From assembly GCA_021372055.1 (NCBI GenBank), contig JAJFVB010000103.1, forward strand, positions 1 through 39,164: 39,164 nt of DNA. Direction: 5' to 3'. The stretch is from Desulfobacteraceae bacterium (GTDB lineage: Bacteria > Desulfobacterota > Syntrophobacteria > Syntrophobacterales > Syntrophobacteraceae). Under the pieces are notes generated by a model. That model saw nothing but the letters and a program-made list of their open reading frames with translations. It was not told the DNA's origin and did no database searches. This document shows positions 16,903-24,335 of the stretch, piece by piece (the stretch's first letter is position 1; each line of letters starts with the position of its first letter). Position numbers and translations under genes: made by a program.

Positions 16903-17595
16903 ATGCCGATCAGGACCATCATGGTTATCGTCTTTGCAGCGTGCCTGTTTGTCACGGCCTCGGCGCCGGAGGCTGGAGTCAGCGAGGAAGCTAAGGTCCA
17001 GGCCGCAACGGCCGTACTCAAGGAAGTAATGGAGATCCCGGAGAGTGCGATACCTCCAAGCCTGCTCGGCAGCGCATACGGGATCGCTATTTTCCCCGAT
17101 CTTCTCAAAGCCGGATTTATTCTCGGCGGCAGATACGGCCAAGGGGTTCTGCTGGTCCGATCCGAGGGTGACAGGGCGTGGAGCAATCCGGTTTTCTTCA
17201 AACTCATGGGCGGAAGCATCGGATGGCAGATCGGCGCTCAATCGAGCGACATAATCCTTGTGCTCAAAAGCATACGGAGCCTTGATTCCATTACGAGTGG
17301 AAAATTCACGCTCGGCGTGGATGCATCCATTGCGGCCGGTCCGGTGGGCAGGCATGCCGAGGCGGGAACCGACGTCCAACTGAGGGCGGAAATCCTCTCC
17401 TACTCAAGAAGCCGGGGACTCTTCCTGGGGCTATCGCTTGAAGGCGCCTCCATGCAGGTGGACTACGGCGCAAATGCCGCGTTCTACAATGTCCCGGGCC
17501 TGCTTCCGATGGAAATTTTCAGGAACCGGAACTTGCCCGCGCCCCCCGTTTCCGAAGAGTTGCGGCGGACCCTCACCCATTTTTCGAATTCATGA
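16903..17595 (+). CDS. Secreted SYLF-domain (YSC84/DUF500) lipid-binding protein
   Basis: A 230-residue protein with an N-terminal signal peptide (TIMVIVFAACLFVTASA, cleaved near residue 21) and one SYLF domain. Typical segments are IPPSLLGSAYGIAIFPDLLK, GFILGGRYGQGVLLVR, the SIGWQIGAQSSDIILVL strand and LSLEGASMQVDYGANAAFY. The fold binds phospholipids; bacterial periplasmic members have no firmly known role. AGAGAAAGGA lies before ATG 16903. It is the first gene that looks chromosomal after the prophage, and it converges with the diguanylate cyclase gene across a 155-base gap. Confidence 0.88.
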   Translation: MPIRTIMVIVFAACLFVTASAPEAGVSEEAKVQAATAVLKEVMEIPESAIPPSLLGSAYGIAIFPDLLKAGFILGGRYGQGVLLVRSEGDRAWSNPVFFKLMGGSIGWQIGAQSSDIILVLKSIRSLDSITSGKFTLGVDASIAAGPVGRHAEAGTDVQLRAEILSYSRSRGLFLGLSLEGASMQVDYGANAAFYNVPGLLPMEIFRNRNLPAPPVSEELRRTLTHFSNS

Positions 17596-17750
17596 TGCTC
17601 CGGCGCAGGACGGATAGAAGAATTGCACATCTGGGGAGAAGCGGAACATGGAGCGTCCCGGGCCGAAGGTCTTTTACCGGCCGGGTTGAAGCCCCGGGAA
17701 CAGCGGAAGGGAATTGCGTCTCGAAGACAATCGATTGAAGCCGGGGGAGA

Positions 17751-19067
17751 CTAGATGACACACACCTTGTTTCTCCCGCCCTTTTTGGCCTGGTACATCG
17801 CCTCGTCAACCCTGACAAAAGGCATCTCCGGCTCCGTATCCTCGGGAGCCACTTCAGTGACTCCGAGGCTGATCGTAAGCGGTATCACTTCCTCCTGATA
17901 ATAGAACCGCGTCTTGTCTATGCGCCCGCGGATCTTTTCGGCGATATTCCTTGCGTCGGCCGATGTACTGCCCGGAAGTATCGCGACCAGTTCCTCGCCG
18001 CCGTAGCGGGCGAGGAAGTCCGTTTTCCGCAGGGAGGCCCCGACGATCTTTGCTATTTCCTGCAGGCACTTGTCGCCCGCACGGTGGCCGTACTTGTCGT
18101 TAATGGACTTGAAGTGGTCCACGTCGATCAGGAGGAGACTGAAAATCTTCCCCTGTTTGTGAAAGTTCCTGAGGCATTCCCGGATTTCGATGTCATATGC
18201 CCGGCGGTTGTGGATCTCCATGAGGGAGTCCAGAAGCGCTTCTTTTTCCAGGGCATTCGCGCGTTCCGTCACCTTGAGGATTTGCTCGTTGTAGCAGCGC
18301 ATGTTCAGCTGCAATTCGGCAATGCGGGAATCCGCCTGCTGCAGCCTCGTTTCGTCCTCCATTTGCTTCATTTCGATGGCTTTGCCGATCAGCGAGAGCT
18401 TCGATGCTATGAAGTTCCGCGTGTCCTCGATACCCCTTGAGGAACTTACGGCCTGATGCATCTCCGCGGTATGGGTCAGAAGGTTGTCGCAGAATTGGCC
18501 CTGGAGTTTGAAGGTCTCGCGGTTTTCGGTTTGATAGGAGAAAAGCTGCTTTTCCATGCTCATCAAATCCTCGCTGAGTTCAGCCAGGAAATCGTGAGCC
18601 GCATTGATTTGCTCGACCGCTTTATCGACCGTCATCTTCACGGTGCCGACGATGTCCTCGTCGTGGTCGGCCAGAGCATCCAACGCATGGCAGGCCTGAA
18701 TGTAGCGCTCCACCTCGGATAGACGGGTAAGACTCTCATCCCGCGAAATAGGCTCCAGCTCCGTCAGGATTTGTTGAAGCGTCCCCCGGATCTTGCGGAA
18801 GAGTGAGAAATCGAACTTCTGCGAGTTTTTGTCGTTTCTGAGCGAAACGCGGGCAAGAGTCTTGAGGGGCGACGTGCTGCCATCGGTGAATTCAACCGTT
18901 CCGGCTTCGTGGTTCCGATCAGGATCCGAGTCCCGGAACAGGTGGGACAACTCTTTTCTCGCCGAGAGGGCCCGGCGAAGGGAGAAGACGGTAAGAGCCC
19001 GCTTTTCCGATGAAAATTCCTTTAAAGTCTCAATTATGGCCTCGGATAGGAGATCCAAAGATCCCAT
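17751..19067 (-). CDS. GGDEF-domain diguanylate cyclase
   Basis: A cytoplasmic protein of about 438 residues. The N-terminal 270 residues are helical and probably coiled coil (a sensor/dimerisation region without membrane segments or recognisable PAS or GAF motifs). The C-terminal GGDEF domain has LLLIDVDHFKSINDKYGH, an active-site GGEEL, and the usual VDEAMYQAKKGGRN near the end. RKTD lies five residues before GGEEL, so the inhibitory I-site RxxD is intact and product feedback is likely. It should make c-di-GMP from two GTP. I start it at ATG 19067; the TTG at 19079 lies within the G-rich ribosome-binding region. Confidence 0.9.
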   Translation of the reverse strand: MGSLDLLSEAIIETLKEFSSEKRALTVFSLRRALSARKELSHLFRDSDPDRNHEAGTVEFTDGSTSPLKTLARVSLRNDKNSQKFDFSLFRKIRGTLQQILTELEPISRDESLTRLSEVERYIQACHALDALADHDEDIVGTVKMTVDKAVEQINAAHDFLAELSEDLMSMEKQLFSYQTENRETFKLQGQFCDNLLTHTAEMHQAVSSSRGIEDTRNFIASKLSLIGKAIEMKQMEDETRLQQADSRIAELQLNMRCYNEQILKVTERANALEKEALLDSLMEIHNRRAYDIEIRECLRNFHKQGKIFSLLLIDVDHFKSINDKYGHRAGDKCLQEIAKIVGASLRKTDFLARYGGEELVAILPGSTSADARNIAEKIRGRIDKTRFYYQEEVIPLTISLGVTEVAPEDTEPEMPFVRVDEAMYQAKKGGRNKVCVI

Positions 19068-19418
19068 GTTCCCCCCCAAGCGCAGCGCACAGAACCCGAT
19101 TGGCTTTTCCTCGCATCAGTCGTCCCCAAGCTGTCGGGGAGTGGCATTAACGATGAACGCGCCCCGGTGAACACCTCCGGTATTTTTGATATAAGCTTTG
19201 CAATCACAATTTCTTCAGAAGGATCCGCGCCGCATTCGGGTCCCCTGCGGGCAGGACACCGCCGGGCGCAAAACCGTCTTGCCGGACAAAACACCACCGC
19301 AGCTGCCTACATCAAACAGTACAAGTTGTATGAAACGTAATCGGCAGGAGGGTTTCTCTTCTATACAATAAAGCCGGAAAAAGAAAAAGAGGGAGGTCTT
19401 TTATTCATCTGGAGGGGG
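19068..19418. other. Intergenic region between cyclase and stress-protein genes
   Basis: About 350 bases upstream of the diguanylate cyclase and downstream of the UspA gene, both on the minus strand. It must hold the cyclase promoter, but no convincing hexamer pair was found. Just after the UspA stop, on the minus strand, AAAAGA-CCTCCC-TCTTTT (around 19387-19406) followed by more T's could be a weak terminator. No gene or RNA was recognised. Confidence 0.35.
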
Positions 19419-20357
19419 TCAGCCGACCACCCACAGAGCAATTCCGCCGGCAAGTTGGACGAGCTTGGCCGTCACGCGGCCCATATCGAACTCGTCTACG
19501 TTGGAGAGGCCCTTTCTTCCCACGACGATAGTGCCGTATCCTTCCCTGACCGCCTCGTCGAAAAGCGCTCCGGCCCGGCTCGCTACGCCTGAAATAACTT
19601 TGGTCGCGATTTTCTCGCGCTTTATGCCCGCCTCGACCAGGATGGCGATGGCGCGGTCGAATGCCGGCCTGATCTGGTTTTCCGCTTCTTCAAGCAAACG
19701 CTGCCGGTACTCTTCGGGGAAATTCATCTCTCTGCCCGCAGACGCCACGGCGATGCCGCGTACGATATGGACGAGCGCAATTGCGTGGTTCGACGTGTTT
19801 ATCATTTTCGCAACGTGCGATACCGCTCTCATTGCCGGTTCGGAAGAATCCATGGCTATCATGATCCTGCCGTGCCGCGGCGTTCCGCCGACCAGCCACA
19901 GATTGACCGGTCCCAGTTTGGCCGCGAGTTTGGCCGCCGTGCTGCCCAGCAGTTGTTCCCCCGCGCCCAGCCCCCTGCGCCCCATGAGCACCGCGTCGTA
20001 GCCGCGTTGCGCCTCGACGAGCAAATCCCTCGAAACGCCTTCCTTCACCTTCTGGATGCTTATCATGATGGAGTATTCGGGCATGCCGATGTTTGCGAAC
20101 TGCTGCCGGACTTGGCGCATGAGGTCGCGAACCTGTTTTTCCCGTCCGGTTTCCCAGTCTCTGAGATGGTCGAGATGCCGTGGGGTCAGCGGGTCCTTTT
20201 CCCAGTCCCAGAAGGATTCCGGGACCTTTCCCATTACGTGGAAAAGCACAAGTTCCGTTTCCTGCGCGGGAATCACTCCGCTCAAATAATCGATAAGTTC
20301 GTGCGTCCGTTCCGATCCGTCAACCGCAACCAGAATCTTATTGCGCTCCCGTTCCAT
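19419..20357 (-). CDS. Tandem universal stress protein (UspA x2)
   Basis: A 312-residue protein with two UspA domains. The first begins ILVAVDGSERTHELIDYL and ends with the nucleotide-binding loop MGRRGLGAGEQLLGSTA. The second begins IMIAMDSSEPAMRAVSHV and ends VGRKGLSNVDEFDMGRVT, where the loop's usual closing Gly-Ser is not conserved. Only the first domain therefore looks able to bind ATP. The start is ATG 20357 with GGGGGAA just upstream; a TTG 15 bases earlier would add five residues. The gene is 46 bases after the cytochrome b5/DUF2231 gene on the same strand, so the two are probably one operon serving energy or redox stress. Confidence 0.88.
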   Translation of the reverse strand: MERERNKILVAVDGSERTHELIDYLSGVIPAQETELVLFHVMGKVPESFWDWEKDPLTPRHLDHLRDWETGREKQVRDLMRQVRQQFANIGMPEYSIMISIQKVKEGVSRDLLVEAQRGYDAVLMGRRGLGAGEQLLGSTAAKLAAKLGPVNLWLVGGTPRHGRIMIAMDSSEPAMRAVSHVAKMINTSNHAIALVHIVRGIAVASAGREMNFPEEYRQRLLEEAENQIRPAFDRAIAILVEAGIKREKIATKVISGVASRAGALFDEAVREGYGTIVVGRKGLSNVDEFDMGRVTAKLVQLAGGIALWVVG

Positions 20358-20403
20358 TGCTTCCCCCAACACGGAGCAAATCCACCAAGGCGGATCGCAA
20401 ACT

Positions 20404-21117
20404 CTATTGTTTCTCCAGCGGAAAAGTCAGCTTGGCTCCTTGCCAGCCTATTATCCCGACCATAGGGGAAAGGGAAAGGATGAGCAACAAATAAATCACA
20501 CTTACGCCTCTGAAGTTGGTCATAATGTCGGGAACGAGCGCGCGCCAGAGGTATGCATAAAAGGCGACGAGCAGCATGAGCAGGGAGACCCTGAGCTTTA
20601 TGCAAACCGCCCGCACGGGCCTGCCCAGGTAGTTGACCCACCACGAGACATACCCGGTAAGCATGACAATCGGCGTCAGCATCAATCCTGCGACGAGACA
20701 GGTAAAAGCGGTGACTTCCAGGGCCGCGTTGCCTGTTATGAGGTAGAGGACCGAAAAGACCGTCGCCGAAAGCATGAAGACGATCGGGAAATGGACGGTC
20801 ATGGGATGGGGGTGCCTCCGCAGAAACGGTATGCTCTTGAAAAGCGGCTCAAGAATAGTCTCCTCGGCAATCCCTTCTCCCTTTTCTTCTCTGATAATCC
20901 CTATCTGTGGATACCTTTCGAGCACCTCCGGGCCATGAGGCGCGGCGCCGATATCCGTTGAGAGGTCCATGCCGGACCGATGGCGTTTCATGTGGGTGCC
21001 GGTGCTCCAGAGCTTGCTGCCGCTTACGTCGTAGACCTTGCCTTCGTGAGCGATGTATACGGGCTTTCCGTTCCGGCCGTTGTTTTCCGCAAGTTCTTCC
21101 AGGCTGAATTCCCGCAT
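20404..21117 (-). CDS. Cytochrome b5-like heme domain fused to DUF2231 membrane domain
   Basis: A 237-residue protein. Residues 1-75 form a cytochrome b5-like domain: FSLEELAENNGRNGKPVYIA, then GKVYDVSGSKLW, with probable heme ligands in GTHMKRHRSGMDLS and PHGPEVLERYP. Residues 100-235 hold four membrane helices with the DUF2231 opening HPHPMTVHFPIVFML and later TGYVSWWVNYLGRP. The fusion suggests membrane electron transfer from a quinone or membrane heme to the b5 domain. I start at ATG 21117, since GGGAGG sits 7 bases upstream; the longer frame to 21258 has no such site and a poor composition. Confidence 0.82.
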   Translation of the reverse strand: MREFSLEELAENNGRNGKPVYIAHEGKVYDVSGSKLWSTGTHMKRHRSGMDLSTDIGAAPHGPEVLERYPQIGIIREEKGEGIAEETILEPLFKSIPFLRRHPHPMTVHFPIVFMLSATVFSVLYLITGNAALEVTAFTCLVAGLMLTPIVMLTGYVSWWVNYLGRPVRAVCIKLRVSLLMLLVAFYAYLWRALVPDIMTNFRGVSVIYLLLILSLSPMVGIIGWQGAKLTFPLEKQ

Positions 21118-21252
21118 CCGAGTACCTCCCATGGCAGTGAAGGGTTCAATGACGCCGCCTTTCGCGGCAGCTTCCTCACAGGTGAATTCCGCAAGAAGAT
21201 AAGATCCTGAAACGCAAAAACAATTCCGATACGGAAGGGTCTTTGCGGCCGA

Positions 21253-21280
21253 TTGCATTTGGATGGCCGATTCTTATAGT
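21253..21280 (+). promoter_or_regulatory. Possible sigma70-type promoter for the M16 peptidase pair
   Basis: TTGCAT (21253-21258), a 16-base spacer, then TATAGT (21275-21280), 80 bases before the first peptidase gene in the divergent gap. Five of six bases match in the -10 element and four of six in the -35 element. A visual match only. Confidence 0.45.
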
Positions 21281-21359
21281 GGAAAAACAATGCACTGAAT
21301 GAAGACGGGCAATCGGCCGGGAAGGGGTTGCCCGATCCAATGCCGGAGGCCGTAGAGAG

Positions 21360-22748
21360 TTGAGAATCTTAATCCTTTTAGCGTCGTGTATGCTGGCCCT
21401 GTTCTCCTCGCAGGCGATGGGACAATCCTTCAAGGATGCCTCTGAAGCGCGCCTGCCAAACGGCCTCAAGGTTATCATGCTCGAAAACCGCAAGGCCCCG
21501 ATTGTCTCCTTTCAGGTCTGGTACCGCGCCGGATCGAGAAACGAGCGGGTGGGCAGGACGGGCCTTGCCCATGTGCTCGAACACATGATGTTCAAAGGCA
21601 CCAAGCGTGTCAGCGGAGAGGAATTCGCCCGGATGCTGGATGAGACCGGAGGCGAAGACAACGCTTTCACCTCGCACGATTTTGCGGCTTACTTCGAAAA
21701 CCTCGCCTCGGACCGGATCGGAATAGCGATCGAACTTGAGGCGGACCGCATGCAGAACCTCGTTCTGAAAGAGGAAGATTTCCAGACGGAACGGATGGTT
21801 GTGGTCGAAGAGCGGAGGATGCGGGTGGACGACAAGCCTCAGTCGTTTCTCGTCGAACAGCTCGAAGCCGCGGCCTACCAATCCCAGCCTTACCACTGGC
21901 CCGTGATCGGATGGACCGGGGACCTTGCCCGGTTGACGATCGAAGACGTGCAGGACTTCTATGCCGAATTCTATAACCCGGCCAACGCCTTCATCGTGGT
22001 TACGGGGGATTTCGAAAAAGAGAGCCTGCTAAGAGAACTCGAGAAGACCTTCGGGAAGATTCCCGCCCGAAAAACCTCGCCGCAGCCCTATATCGAGGAT
22101 CCGCCGCAATCCGGCGAAAGAAGGATCGTGGTCGAGCGGCCCGCCCAGGTCGGCACCATCGCGGCCGCCTACCATGTCCCGAATCTCCGGGACCGGGACA
22201 GCTATGTGCTCGAGGTGATCGATTCCATCCTGTCCGGAGGGAAGAGTTCCCGCATATACGACCGGCTCGTGCGGGGGCAGATCGCGCTGGAAGCATCCAC
22301 CGATTACTCGCTCACCTCCCGGGATCCGGGCCTTTTTTATCTCGCGGCCTCCTTCCTCCCCGGCAAGGACATGGACGAGATCGAAAAAGCCCTCTACGAC
22401 GAACTCGAAAAGTTGAAAACAACTCCTGTTGAAGCTAAAGAGCTCGAGAAGGCCAAAAACCAGCTCGAATCCGCTTTCCTGCTCAACCAGGATTCGCTTT
22501 TCTCCCTCGGACTGCAATTGGCCGACTATGAGATAGCCCACGGCTGGAAAGCCATCGCCGATTATCTGCCCTCCATTCAAAGCGTCACTCCCGAAGAAAT
22601 CCAGCGTGTGGCCTCGAAGTACTTTACTCCGGCCAACAGAACGGTCGGCAGGCTCATTCCCGCGGGCCCGGCCGAGAATGCCCCCGCTCCGACGCCCGGA
22701 GGACTCAAGGATAGAATGATTCGGCTGCTGGACAAACCTTTGCACTGA
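21360..22748 (+). CDS. M16 zinc peptidase, catalytic subunit
   Basis: A 462-residue pitrilysin/insulinase-family (M16B) peptidase with a signal peptide (ILILLASCMLALFSSQAMG). The inverted zinc motif HxxEH is present in LAHVLEHMMFKGTKR, and the third ligand Glu is in MVVVEERRMRVDD, about 75 residues later. The C-terminal half is the usual non-catalytic M16 domain with GGKSSRIYDRLV. It should act in the periplasm on small or unfolded peptides. TTG is used as start, with GGAGG about 10 bases upstream. The next gene encodes a partner without the zinc motif, so a heterodimer is likely. Confidence 0.9.
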   Translation: MRILILLASCMLALFSSQAMGQSFKDASEARLPNGLKVIMLENRKAPIVSFQVWYRAGSRNERVGRTGLAHVLEHMMFKGTKRVSGEEFARMLDETGGEDNAFTSHDFAAYFENLASDRIGIAIELEADRMQNLVLKEEDFQTERMVVVEERRMRVDDKPQSFLVEQLEAAAYQSQPYHWPVIGWTGDLARLTIEDVQDFYAEFYNPANAFIVVTGDFEKESLLRELEKTFGKIPARKTSPQPYIEDPPQSGERRIVVERPAQVGTIAAAYHVPNLRDRDSYVLEVIDSILSGGKSSRIYDRLVRGQIALEASTDYSLTSRDPGLFYLAASFLPGKDMDEIEKALYDELEKLKTTPVEAKELEKAKNQLESAFLLNQDSLFSLGLQLADYEIAHGWKAIADYLPSIQSVTPEEIQRVASKYFTPANRTVGRLIPAGPAENAPAPTPGGLKDRMIRLLDKPLH

Positions 22749-22825
22749 TTCCCGATGACCGGCGGACGGACGCCTTCACACGGCGGCGGCCGCTATTGCT
22801 CCAACCAGATATCCGGAAGCGCCAA

Positions 22826-24157
22826 ATGAAAAAGAAAACCTGGCTCGGTCTTTTTGTTCTGATCTTCTTTTCAATCCTCCCCCAGGCACGGTGTGCGGCA
22901 CTGCCCGCAACGGAGAGGGTGGTGCTGGAAAACGGGCTCACCCTGATCCATTTCCGCGACGCAACCATCCCGGCCGTTTCGCTCGAACTGCTCGTGGCCG
23001 CAGGCTCCTGGCGGGACCCTGAAAAACAAAAGGGACTGGCAAACCTTACTGCGAAATCGCTCCTGCTCGGGAGCCGGAATCTTACCTACGACCAGATCAA
23101 CGGCACCGTCGATTACCTCGGCGCGCAACTCGATGTGGAATGCGGAAAAGACTTCGCGAGGCTGGGGATGCAAATCCTCAAGAAGGAACTGGACGCCGGA
23201 GTGGATCTCGTTACGGAGCTTCTGATCAACCCGGTTTTCCCCCCGGCTGAGGTGACAAGGGAAAAAACAAATATTACCGGCAAGCTGCGTGCTATGGAAG
23301 ACAACCCCGCAGACCTTGCGAACCGGGCCTTCGAAAGAGCTCTGTTTCTGAACAGCCCTTACGCGAGCGATGCCGAAGGAACCGAAGCATCGCTTGCCGG
23401 CATCGGGCCGGCGGATCTGGCGGCATTCTACGGCTCCTTCTACCATCCTTCGAATACCGTTCTTGTGGTCGGCGGCGACATTACGATGGAGGAGGTGAAG
23501 TCCCGCATCGTTCCCGGGTTTCTCAAGTGGAAAGCGGCCAAGGCGCCCGAGACGGTCTTCAAGCCGGAGTTCGCCGCCGGGAAGACGATCGTCAAGATCG
23601 ACCGGCCCATTTCCCAGGCAAGCATCGTCATCGGAAATCCCGGACTTGTTCGCGCGGATAAGGACTACTATGCGTTTTCCGTGCTGAACCAGATACTCGG
23701 TTCCGGAAACCTCTCCAGCAGGCTTATGGTCGAGGTAAGGGAGAAAAAGGGGCTGGCCTATTCGATTCAAAGCGTGATGCTTTCGCGGAAGCATGCCGGA
23801 TCTTTCAGGATTTTTCTCCAGACCAAAAATGCGACCGCCGGGCAGGCCGTGGATCTTGCGGTAAAGGAGATGAAACGGATGCAAAATGAGCCCGTTTCCG
23901 AAGAGGAACTCAAGAGGGCGAAGAGTTATCTGATCGGGAATTTCCCGCTGAGATACGGCGCCACGCAGCAGGACTATGCGAAATTCCTTGCCCAGGTGGA
24001 ATACTACGGTCTCGGGCTCGACTACCCCGGCAAATACGCGTCTCTCATAAACGCGGTAACGCCGCAGGACCTTCTGCGAGTGGCAGGGGCCTACCTGCAG
24101 CCCGAGCGGAATGTCCTCGTGGTGGTAGGCGATGCCAAAGACGTTCAATTGCAGTAG
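22826..24157 (+). CDS. M16 peptidase-like partner lacking the zinc motif
   Basis: A 443-residue M16B homologue with a signal peptide (TWLGLFVLIFFSILPQARC). At the position of HxxEH it has GLANLTAKSLLLGS, so it cannot bind the catalytic zinc. The C-terminal domain keeps GSGNLSSRLMVEVREKKGLA and SYLIGNFPLRYGATQQ, containing the Arg and Tyr that in paired M16 enzymes help hold the substrate for the catalytic subunit. Seventy-seven bases separate it from the catalytic gene. Start ATG 22826 (MKKK) is preferred over 22796 because the signal peptide then begins with its Lys run and GGAAG lies just upstream. Confidence 0.88.
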   Translation: MKKKTWLGLFVLIFFSILPQARCAALPATERVVLENGLTLIHFRDATIPAVSLELLVAAGSWRDPEKQKGLANLTAKSLLLGSRNLTYDQINGTVDYLGAQLDVECGKDFARLGMQILKKELDAGVDLVTELLINPVFPPAEVTREKTNITGKLRAMEDNPADLANRAFERALFLNSPYASDAEGTEASLAGIGPADLAAFYGSFYHPSNTVLVVGGDITMEEVKSRIVPGFLKWKAAKAPETVFKPEFAAGKTIVKIDRPISQASIVIGNPGLVRADKDYYAFSVLNQILGSGNLSSRLMVEVREKKGLAYSIQSVMLSRKHAGSFRIFLQTKNATAGQAVDLAVKEMKRMQNEPVSEEELKRAKSYLIGNFPLRYGATQQDYAKFLAQVEYYGLGLDYPGKYASLINAVTPQDLLRVAGAYLQPERNVLVVVGDAKDVQLQ

Positions 24158-24335
24158 CCCGGCCTGGGAAAATGGTTTCCGGCTATTGATATCCCTGCAT
24201 GTGAACTTACTTTTGCTCTAACTTCGTTGTCGGTTCTGCAGGGACCGGCGGCAGGCTGACGGGCTCAAGAGCCGCCGCGCGCTTTCAATTGATCCCTCGG
24301 GTAAATTTCCCTCTCAAACATCTCAGGGTTAACGT

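Noticed and set aside
22871-24148. 425-residue minus-strand open frame
   Set aside because: Antisense to the second M16 gene. It has no ribosome-binding site at a sensible place and a shadow-like composition.
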